Positions 1-6,452 of a DNA stretch of 6,452 bases are shown here, piece after piece (within the stretch, counting starts at the first letter, position 1; each line of letters begins with the position of its first letter). The notes beneath the pieces were generated by a model. That model was not told where the DNA came from. It ran no database searches and saw only the letters and a program-made list of their open reading frames with translations. The stretch spans positions 1 through 6,452 of the forward strand of contig JAIRSX010000028.1 of NCBI GenBank assembly GCA_031255235.1, read 5' to 3'. The stretch comes from Rickettsiales bacterium. Lineage in GTDB: Bacteria > Pseudomonadota > Alphaproteobacteria > Rickettsiales > UBA1997. Made by a program: the position numbers and the translations under genes.

Positions 1-2
1 TA

Positions 3-2315
3 TCAAACGAGTTTATTAAAATTTATGACGAGTTTGTGCAAAATGAAATAAGTTTTAAAAATTTGCCAGATAAAATTGTTGAGTTGGACAGTAATTTAAG
101 TGAGTACTGGAACAAAACAAAAACTTTTTTAAAGTATTTTGGCGAAAATTGGGAAGAATATGCAGAAAGTAAGAATCTTATTTCTAAGAAAAAATACATC
201 ACAAAAGTTTTAAACCACTATACGAAAAAATATAAAGATAATAAACCTGCTAACCCTATAATAATAGTCAATATAACAGCAAATATAAAGAGTACGAAAG
301 ACTTCATAAAAACTTTATCCAAATATGATAATTGCTATTATATTTTTAACGGATTGGATCAGGGACTTGAGGAAGTTGGCAATAAACATCCGCAATATTT
401 ACTACAGGAAATGGTAAAAAACATAAAACCAACGAAAATTGAAACATTGGGTCAAAAAACAAATATTGATTTGATACTTGAAAAATCAATGCTTGCTCCA
501 GAAAAAACAAATCAATGGCAATCAAATTTAAACTTAAAGAGAGAAAATATTTTTAGTGTAAGATGTGAAAATACAAATGAAGAAATAAATCTCATTGGAG
601 AGATTATTGAAAAATATAATGCAAGAACTGCAATTGTTACCACCGATAACGTTTTTGCCGCTCAACTTGAAAGTAGTATAACAAAAAAAGAAGTCTATAC
701 CGCTTTTGGAAATAAGTTTTTAAGGGAAGAATGTGTAAAATATCTTTTTCTCATATTGGATGTGATAAAAAGTGACTATCAAACAATTCCCTTAGTTTCT
801 TTATTGAAACATCCAAAAACAAAACAAAGATTCCAGAATATGATGATTATTGATTCATTGAGGAAAAAAAACTTTTCTAATATGGGTGATACAAAAAACC
901 TTGAACAGGTAAAAAATGATATAAAACAAATAAAGTTAAAAGAAAATGGAAATTTCAGTGAGATTTTACAGGAACATATAAAGTTGGTAGAATATCTTGC
1001 AAATATCGAAATCGACCATAAAAATAGTGACTTTTTAGAAGAAATAATCGAAAATGCATCTGAGCTTGAAGTTGCAAATTTAGATGATTATTCGCTTTTA
1101 TTGGAATATTTGATTACTGGGAGATCATATGCGAACGCTTATCAAATTTATCCAACAATTTCTATAATACCTCCACAAGAAACAAGAATTTTAAACTATG
1201 ATTTAGTTATTTTTACAAATTGTAATGAAGGGCATTATCCAAAACATATACAAAATAATCCGTGGATGAGTAGAACGATGAGAAAGGATGTTGGCTTATC
1301 TTCGGTGGAGGAACAGATAGGAATTGCTGGATATGATTGGTGTAGGTTATTGGCGAATGGGAAAGTAATAATTACAAGGGCGGTTAAGGAGGGTGGTAAA
1401 ACAACAACTCCTTCAAAATTTTTGTTGCGATTGGAAACATTTTTGAAATGTCAAGGACAGGAACTGAAGATTATAAACTATAGAAGGCAAGAGGAAGAGA
1501 TAGAAAACAAGAAATTGGTTCGTCCCGCTCCTAATCCGAATTTGTCAATTCGACCAAAGAAGTTATATGCAACCTATATTGAAAAGTTAATCAATAATCC
1601 ATACGATATATATGCGAAATATATTTTAAATTTGTATAAAAAAAATTGGTTTTGTGAGAAGACGAATCATCTTAATTTTGGAAACGCTATTCATGAAGCA
1701 TTGGAATTATATACTAAAAATTATAAGAAGAAAAATGGTGTGAAGGTCTTGAAAAAAATAGGATTTGATATGTCCAAAAAATATTTTGATAATATTCCTG
1801 AACGAGAAATTTTTTATATTAAATTTGATAACATTGCAGAATGGTTTGTTAAACAAGATGAGATTATAAGAAATGAGGGGTATATTATTATAGCAGAAGA
1901 TGATGAGCAAAAAATAGATATAAATGGCATAAATATATGTGCGAAAATTGATAGACAAGAAATAGGAGGAAATAATATTTTTGTTGGAGACTATAAAACT
2001 GGAAATGTTCCTACAAAAACAGAATTTTACAAACTTGAAAAACCACAACTTCTAATCGAGGCGATTATTTTAAATAAAGATGTCGAGAAAATTTTCTTTT
2101 GGGAGATAAAGGGGAGAGATGGTAAAAATAACATAATAGAATTTAGTGATAAATTACAAGACACGATAAAGGAATGCAGGAAAAATTTGGAAGAGTTGAT
2201 AGAGTATTACAATAAGCAAAATGCCTATATTTGTAGTAATTATGAGTTGAACGACAAGAATAATTATGAAAGTGATTACAAACATTTGAGTAGAATAGAG
2301 GAGTGGGGATGGTAG
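3..2315 (+). CDS. addB: AddB subunit of the AddAB helicase-nuclease, alphaproteobacterial type (5' partial)
   Basis: AddB partners AddA in processing double-strand DNA ends for homologous recombination; its C-terminal nuclease cuts one strand. The frame is open to the left edge, so 770 C-terminal residues are seen. Alphaproteobacterial AddB is usually about 1000 residues, so roughly 200-250 are probably missing, and the N-terminal nucleotide-binding region cannot be judged. Numbering from position 3, family segments in order are: a hydrophobic strand from residue 86 leading to GLD (117-119) and HPQY (129-132); NEGHYP (408-413) and PWMSR (420-424) of the inactivated helicase-like part; PYDIYA from 533; then the PD-(D/E)XK nuclease with H564, D650, D663-x-K665 (DYKTG) and Q682. 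The C-terminus YKHLSRIEEW (759-768) is typical of this branch. Cysteines C551, C646, C725 and C744 do not form the C-x2-C-x5-C trio of the Bacillus Fe-S cluster. GTG at 36 is in frame, but homology and the open frame make it an internal valine. It overlaps addA and is presumably co-transcribed with it. Confidence 0.93.
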   Translation, partial: SNEFIKIYDEFVQNEISFKNLPDKIVELDSNLSEYWNKTKTFLKYFGENWEEYAESKNLISKKKYITKVLNHYTKKYKDNKPANPIIIVNITANIKSTKDFIKTLSKYDNCYYIFNGLDQGLEEVGNKHPQYLLQEMVKNIKPTKIETLGQKTNIDLILEKSMLAPEKTNQWQSNLNLKRENIFSVRCENTNEEINLIGEIIEKYNARTAIVTTDNVFAAQLESSITKKEVYTAFGNKFLREECVKYLFLILDVIKSDYQTIPLVSLLKHPKTKQRFQNMMIIDSLRKKNFSNMGDTKNLEQVKNDIKQIKLKENGNFSEILQEHIKLVEYLANIEIDHKNSDFLEEIIENASELEVANLDDYSLLLEYLITGRSYANAYQIYPTISIIPPQETRILNYDLVIFTNCNEGHYPKHIQNNPWMSRTMRKDVGLSSVEEQIGIAGYDWCRLLANGKVIITRAVKEGGKTTTPSKFLLRLETFLKCQGQELKIINYRRQEEEIENKKLVRPAPNPNLSIRPKKLYATYIEKLINNPYDIYAKYILNLYKKNWFCEKTNHLNFGNAIHEALELYTKNYKKKNGVKVLKKIGFDMSKKYFDNIPEREIFYIKFDNIAEWFVKQDEIIRNEGYIIIAEDDEQKIDINGINICAKIDRQEIGGNNIFVGDYKTGNVPTKTEFYKLEKPQLLIEAIILNKDVEKIFFWEIKGRDGKNNIIEFSDKLQDTIKECRKNLEELIEYYNKQNAYICSNYELNDKNNYESDYKHLSRIEEWGW
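2299..2303 (+). promoter_or_regulatory. Ribosome binding site of addA, inside the addB 3' end
   Basis: AGGAG lies five bases before ATG 2309, a standard Shine-Dalgarno spacing. The same site is 14 bases from the next in-frame ATG at 2318, which is too far, and it overlaps GTG 2303. This decides the preferred addA start. Because the site lies within the last addB codons, translation of addA is probably coupled to addB (inference). Confidence 0.65.
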
Positions 2316-5300
2316 GAATGAATTTATTACAACGACAATTAGAAGCAATAGATCCTTTAAATTCAGTATGGGTTGAGGCATCGGCAGGTAGTGGGAAAAC
2401 GACATTGTTAGTGAATCGCTTAATAAGATTACTTTTATCAGATATAGAATTATCAAAGATTATCTGCATAACATATACCGATAGCGGTGCTATTGAAATG
2501 AAAAACAGAATAAAACAAAAATTAGCAAGCTGGTTAGAATTAAATGAAGAGGAATTAAAACAAGAGTTGGAAAAAATTGGAGAAAAAGATGTAAATAAGG
2601 CAAGAGTTTTATTTGTTAAAATCCTTGATAATAGTGATGATTTAAAAATTTTAACGATACATTCATTTTGTAAACAGATCTTGCAACAATTCGCTTTAGA
2701 AGCAAACGTAGTTCCTTATTTTCAAATTATAGATGATAACAAAAAACAAGAATTGTTTACCAAAGCGAAAGAGCAATTGATGGTTAGTAATGATATTAAA
2801 AAGGAATTAGAAACGATTTTAAAATTCAAAAATGAAGATGATTTTTATGAAATTTTGGAACGTTTTATAGACGAAAGGGACAAATTATTATTTTTGAAAG
2901 GAAATGGGAGTGTAAATGATGTTTATGAAAAAATTAGGAAAATCTTAATAGACAAGGACTACAATTTGGAGGCAGAAAAAAACAATAATTGGGAGGAGTA
3001 TATAAAAAGGTTTTTGACTGTAGGCAATGAGAAAAAAAAGAATATAAAATCAAAAGGGGAGCAAGATAGGGTTTACAATATAGTTCAATATGAGTTGAAC
3101 TTAAAAAATTATGAATACACGAAATCATTTTTGGGAGTTGCCTACAAGATTTTTGACCTTTATGAAAATTTAAAACGAAGTGAAGGCGTTTTGGATTTTG
3201 ATGATTTGTTGTATAAAACAAAGAAACTTCTTAGTCAAGATGGTGGTACCGATTGGGTTAAATATAAGTTAGATAGTAATTTAGAACATATTCTATTAGA
3301 TGAAGCACAGGACACTAATCCTATTCAGTGGGAAATCTTAAAATCTATTACTGATGATTTTTTTAGCGGTAGTGGTAATCATGAAAATAGAAAAATAGAT
3401 AGAACTTTGTTTGTTGTGGGTGACAAAAAGCAGTCAATTTATAGTTTTCAAGGAGCAAACAAGGAACAATTTGAGATAAATTACGAATATTATAATAAAA
3501 AATTTAAGGAAATTGGTGGTGAATTGAAGCAAATATCTCTCGATTATTCCTTTAGAAGTACAAAAAATATATTGAATTTTGTTGATAAGGTTTTTGAAAA
3601 AAAGGACATAAGGGACAATATAACCAATTCGGATTTAAAACACAATGGGATAAGGGAAGATGAAGGGCGGGTTGAGGTTCATACCTTGTTATTAGAGGAT
3701 GAAGAAAAAGAGAAGGAAATAAGTTGGATAAAAAAAGATCATGCAAAGATTGAGAAAACAAAGGAGCAGTTATTATCAGTAGCGTTGGCAACGGAAATTA
3801 AAAATTGGTTTGAGGTTGGCAAAGTGATTTACGATAAAGAAAAAAGAACATATAGAAAAATTGAACCAAAAGATATTATGATCTTGGTAAAAAAAAGAAA
3901 CAACAAACTCATAAATAATGTAACAAAGCAACTCAGGAAGAACAATATAAAAGTTATGGGAAAGGATAGGTTTTATATTATGGAACACATAATCTCAAAG
4001 GATATTATTGCTTTGCTAAAAGTTATATTGTTTCCAAATGATGATTTGAATGTGGCAAATATCATCAAAAGTCCCTTTTTGGAGATGACGGATAGCGAAT
4101 TAGAAAAACTATGTCTGGAAAGACAAGATAATCTATTTGATGTTTTGAATAATTCTTTTTTGAAAGAACTGCAAACGATACAGAAAGAAACAAGTATATA
4201 TAAATTCTTAAAATACCTTTTTAGATGTAGGAGGGATAATTTCATTGCTCGTTTTGGTGGAATAACTGATGAAATTTTTGATGAATTTTTGAATTTAGGA
4301 AGTGCATACGAAAACAATAGCAATAATGCAACTTTATTTGGTTTCGTTGACTATATTGAGAAAAATGAGATTATTTTAAAAAGAGATATGGAGCAATCCA
4401 TAAATGCAATTAGAATTATAACAGCACATTCCAGCAAAGGTGCAGAGTCTCCAGTTGTTATTCTATTGGATATCGACCATAATTCGCAAACTATACATCA
4501 TAACAAAAATAATATTTATTATAAAAATGGTTTTCCAATTATATCCTTGGTTGAAAGTGAAAAGATGGAAAATATAAAGAAAAAATTTAAGGAAGAAGAG
4601 TATGCAGAATATTTACGACTTTTGTACGTTGCAATGACAAGAGCAAGAGACGAATTACATATTTGTGCTACTTGTAAGCAAAAGAAAAGTGATGGTAAAA
4701 AAAAAGATAACGACAAAGAAAACAAGGAACTAAATTGGTATAATTTGATAAAAATTGTGAGTGAGAAATGGAATACCAACGAAAATAAAAATTTTACCAA
4801 TGTAAATTATATCGGAAATTCTATAGATCATAAAATTGATATTACGCCAAAAGAAGACGAAAGCGATAATGTTTTGAATTTCGATTTTGAATTTGAACAA
4901 GAAGAAAGAATTAAAATTGTAAATCCGTCACATTTTTACACAAATGCGAGAGCGAATACAATCGAAAATAACAACAATAAAGAGACAGGTATTCTTGTAC
5001 ATAAAATGTTGGAAAATGGTATAGCGGATACCAAAAATCAGAAATTAAACAATTTGGTTGTGAGTATTCGTAACAACTACAAGTATTTATTTGTTGAGGA
5101 TAATTCAATAATTAAAAATGAGATCGCAATTTATGGAAAAGTTGATAATTTTCTAATAGAAAAACTAAAAAAACAGGACATTGATAATGACTTGGAAGTT
5201 GGTAATATCATATCGGGACAGATTGATAAACTGGTTATAAAAAATGATGAAGTATTAATTGTTGATTTTAAATGGACTAAGGCTAAAACAGTAACTCCAT

Positions 5301-5425
5301 ACTACAAAATTCAATTGTTTTTATATAAATCCATGATTGAGAAAATATATAAGGATAAAAAGGTAAAATGTTATATATTGTGGTTAAGGACGGGGGAAAT
5401 AAATGAAATTAATTTCAAAAATTAA
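2309..5425 (+). CDS. addA: AddA helicase-nuclease subunit, alphaproteobacterial type
   Basis: AddA is the ATP-driven 3'-5' motor and second nuclease of AddAB, a cytoplasmic complex that unwinds and resects broken DNA ends before RecA loading. From ATG 2309 the protein is 1038 residues, somewhat compact for this branch (about 1100-1200). Superfamily 1A helicase motifs in order: Walker A GSGKT (27-31, K30); motif Ia TYTDSGAIEMK (55-65); TIHSFC following it; Walker B DEAQDT (331-336); motif III GDKKQSIYSFQGA from 371; motif IV YSFRST (413-418); motif V TAHSSKGAES from 705; motif VI YVAMTRAR (773-780). The C-terminal RecB-type nuclease has H898, D973 (GQIDKL), D986-x-K988 (VDFKW) and Q1002-x3-Y1006, so both activities look intact. 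Motifs Ia and V depart from the common TFTNxAAxEM and HxxKGLE forms. Residues about 795-815 are a lysine-rich linker encoded by an A9 run. Other starts are GTG 2303 and ATG 2318; 2309 has the best-placed ribosome site and overlaps addB by 7 bases. Identity is firm; the exact start is less so. Confidence 0.95.
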   Translation: MVGMNLLQRQLEAIDPLNSVWVEASAGSGKTTLLVNRLIRLLLSDIELSKIICITYTDSGAIEMKNRIKQKLASWLELNEEELKQELEKIGEKDVNKARVLFVKILDNSDDLKILTIHSFCKQILQQFALEANVVPYFQIIDDNKKQELFTKAKEQLMVSNDIKKELETILKFKNEDDFYEILERFIDERDKLLFLKGNGSVNDVYEKIRKILIDKDYNLEAEKNNNWEEYIKRFLTVGNEKKKNIKSKGEQDRVYNIVQYELNLKNYEYTKSFLGVAYKIFDLYENLKRSEGVLDFDDLLYKTKKLLSQDGGTDWVKYKLDSNLEHILLDEAQDTNPIQWEILKSITDDFFSGSGNHENRKIDRTLFVVGDKKQSIYSFQGANKEQFEINYEYYNKKFKEIGGELKQISLDYSFRSTKNILNFVDKVFEKKDIRDNITNSDLKHNGIREDEGRVEVHTLLLEDEEKEKEISWIKKDHAKIEKTKEQLLSVALATEIKNWFEVGKVIYDKEKRTYRKIEPKDIMILVKKRNNKLINNVTKQLRKNNIKVMGKDRFYIMEHIISKDIIALLKVILFPNDDLNVANIIKSPFLEMTDSELEKLCLERQDNLFDVLNNSFLKELQTIQKETSIYKFLKYLFRCRRDNFIARFGGITDEIFDEFLNLGSAYENNSNNATLFGFVDYIEKNEIILKRDMEQSINAIRIITAHSSKGAESPVVILLDIDHNSQTIHHNKNNIYYKNGFPIISLVESEKMENIKKKFKEEEYAEYLRLLYVAMTRARDELHICATCKQKKSDGKKKDNDKENKELNWYNLIKIVSEKWNTNENKNFTNVNYIGNSIDHKIDITPKEDESDNVLNFDFEFEQEERIKIVNPSHFYTNARANTIENNNNKETGILVHKMLENGIADTKNQKLNNLVVSIRNNYKYLFVEDNSIIKNEIAIYGKVDNFLIEKLKKQDIDNDLEVGNIISGQIDKLVIKNDEVLIVDFKWTKAKTVTPYYKIQLFLYKSMIEKIYKDKKVKCYILWLRTGEINEINFKN

Positions 5426-5439
5426 AAATATATTTTAAT
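5421..5439. repeat. AT-only inverted repeat across the addA stop codon
   Basis: The arms ATTAAAA (5421-5427) and TTTTAAT (5433-5439) are perfect 7-base complements around a 5-base spacer, ATATA, and begin within the last two addA codons. With no G or C and no T-run after the right arm, it is a poor intrinsic terminator. In DNA this AT-rich it may be chance. The rest of the 49-base addA-leuA spacer shows no recognisable -35/-10 pair, leader peptide or attenuator. Confidence 0.3.
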
Positions 5440-5464
5440 CTGTCAATTAGTTTAATGTAAATGT

Positions 5465-5469
5465 GGGGA
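5465..5469 (+). promoter_or_regulatory. Probable ribosome binding site of leuA (weak)
   Basis: The purine run GGGGA ends five bases before ATG 5475. It matches the Shine-Dalgarno core poorly (AGGAGG would be ideal) but is the only G-rich stretch in the spacer and is correctly placed. The longer string GTGGGGAT, at 5463-5470, also occurs at 2303-2310 just before the addA starts. Confidence 0.45.
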
Positions 5470-5474
5470 TAGAA

Positions 5475-6452
5475 ATGGCAAATGATAGGGTTTATATATT
5501 TGATACTACTTTGAGAGATGGAGAGCAGGCACCTGGTGCTACAATGACATTGGATGAGAAACTAATCATAGCAAAAGCATTAGATGATATGGGGGTTGAT
5601 ATTATTGAATCTGGGTTTGCTATATCTTCTGATGGAGATTTTGAAGCGATTAACAAAATCGCAAAACAATCTAAAAATTCTGTGATTTGTTCACTTGCGA
5701 GGACAGTAAATAAAGATATTGATAGGGCGGTTGAGGCAGTTAAACCAGCAAAACAAGGGCGTGTCCATGTTTTTGTATCTACTTCACCTATACACATGAA
5801 ATACAAACTTAAAATGGAGGCAGATGCGGTTTATGAAATGTCCAATAATGGTGTAAAATATGCAAGGAATTTAATTGGAGATCTGGAGTGGTCCGCTGAA
5901 GATGCCACCAGAACTGATATTGAATTTTTGTGTAAATGTGTGGAGGGTGCCATTAAAAACGGAGCAACTACCATAAATCTTCCGGATACACTTGGTTATA
6001 CTAATCCAGTTGAATATTTCAATTTTATAAAAAAGGTTATAGAAAACGTGCCAAATAGTGATAAGGCAATTTTCTCTACCCATTGTCATAATGATTTGGG
6101 AATGGCAACCGCGAATTCTCTTTCGGCAATTAGTGCTGGTGCAAGACAGGTAGAATGTACTATAAACGGATTAGGGGAAAGGGCAGGTAATGCCGCCATG
6201 GAAGAAATTGTCATGGCAATTAAAGTTCGTAAAGATCTATACCCATTCACTACAAATATAAATACAAAGCATTTTGCTAATATATCTAAACTTGTTTCAA
6301 ATATTACTGGTTTTGCAGTTCAGAAAAATAAAGCAATAGTAGGGCAGAATACTTTTTCGCATGCTTCGGGAGTTCATCAGGATGGAATGCTTAAAAATAG
6401 GGAAACTTATGAGATTATGCAGGCAAATGATGTTGGCTTTACTGGTACGGAA
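5475..6452 (+). CDS. leuA: 2-isopropylmalate synthase (3' partial)
   Basis: LeuA condenses acetyl-CoA with 2-oxoisovalerate to give 2-isopropylmalate, the first committed step of leucine synthesis, in the cytoplasm. The frame begins MANDRVYIFDTTLRDGEQ and stays open for 326 codons to the window edge. Family members are about 500-530 residues, so the visible part is the catalytic TIM barrel plus the start of the linker; the leucine-binding regulatory domain is off the window. Visible signatures are DTTLRDGEQAPG (10-21), TSPIHMKYKL, NLPDTLGY, HCHNDLGMATAN (203-214), NGLGERAGNA (231-240) and HASGVHQDGMLK (296-307). D15, H203, H205 and N239 are the expected divalent-metal ligands. The STSPIHMKYK and NLPDTLGY segments favour isopropylmalate synthase over homocitrate or citramalate synthases. 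The start lies directly before the first barrel strand, as usual. It is 49 bases downstream of addA on the same strand; co-transcription is possible but unproven. No leucine attenuator or T-box is visible. Long A-runs like those of addBA are absent. Confidence 0.95.
   Translation, partial: MANDRVYIFDTTLRDGEQAPGATMTLDEKLIIAKALDDMGVDIIESGFAISSDGDFEAINKIAKQSKNSVICSLARTVNKDIDRAVEAVKPAKQGRVHVFVSTSPIHMKYKLKMEADAVYEMSNNGVKYARNLIGDLEWSAEDATRTDIEFLCKCVEGAIKNGATTINLPDTLGYTNPVEYFNFIKKVIENVPNSDKAIFSTHCHNDLGMATANSLSAISAGARQVECTINGLGERAGNAAMEEIVMAIKVRKDLYPFTTNINTKHFANISKLVSNITGFAVQKNKAIVGQNTFSHASGVHQDGMLKNRETYEIMQANDVGFTGTE

Noticed and set aside
36..38. GTG as the start codon of the first gene
   Set aside because: The frame is open upstream to the left edge (SNEFIKIYDEF) and the AddB family extends some 200 residues further, so this is an internal valine.
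1707..2048. Minus-strand frame coding a Phe/Ile-rich, apparently membrane-like protein
   Set aside because: It is the complement of the AddB nuclease region; the hydrophobicity comes from reading Lys/Asn/Glu-rich codons backwards.
2143..2469. Two overlapping minus-strand frames across the addB-addA junction
   Set aside because: Both are antisense to conserved coding sequence, including the AddA Walker A region, and neither resembles a known family.
3973..4323. Minus-strand open frame of 116 codons inside addA
   Set aside because: It lies wholly antisense to the conserved addA frame and shows no recognisable domain; the low-complexity hydrophobic and serine-rich content is what reverse-complemented AT-rich coding DNA gives.
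5435..5449. Possible CtrA-type site (TTAA-N7-TTAA) in the addA-leuA spacer
   Set aside because: The second half reads ATTA, and partial matches are expected by chance in such AT-rich sequence.
5453..5458. TAATGT as a leuA -10 promoter element
   Set aside because: No -35-like hexamer is found at the proper distance upstream, and AT-rich hexamers are frequent here.
5492..5806. Minus-strand frame of 104 codons at the leuA start
   Set aside because: The plus strand encodes the highly conserved LeuA N-terminal barrel; the minus frame is a shadow.

Overview
The window carries three same-strand genes from a strongly AT-rich bacterium: a left-truncated addB, a complete addA and a right-truncated leuA. 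AddB and AddA have the sequence signatures of the alphaproteobacterial branch of the AddAB family. In AddB these include PYDIYAKYIL ahead of the nuclease and a YKHLSRIEEW C-terminus; in AddA, TIHSFCKQILQQF and LDEAQDTNPIQWEI. The host is therefore most likely a low-GC alphaproteobacterium. An intact leucine-biosynthesis enzyme argues against the most reduced obligate parasites. The genus cannot be fixed from this window. In-frame TGG tryptophan codons and TAG/TAA stops show nothing unusual about the genetic code.

Layout: positions 1-2315 hold the C-terminal 770 residues of AddB; its N-terminus lies left of the window. AddA starts inside the last codons of addB (ATG 2309, 7-base overlap) and runs to 5425. 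A 49-base AT-rich spacer follows. LeuA starts at 5475 and is open to the right edge at 6452, with 326 codons present. There is no gap above 300 bases. I see no tRNA, rRNA, mobile element, CRISPR array or long repeat.

AddA and AddB would form the two-nuclease helicase-nuclease that resects double-strand DNA ends for RecA-dependent repair. LeuA catalyses the first committed step of leucine synthesis and has no functional link to AddAB; its position suggests simple collinearity or co-transcription. All recognisable catalytic residues of both nuclease domains, the AddA ATPase motifs and the LeuA metal site are present, so the genes look functional.

I find no convincing undescribed system. The points worth a second look are modest: the addA start choice, departures from consensus in AddA motifs, long A-runs in addBA, the leuA neighbour, and an AT-only inverted repeat at the end of addA.
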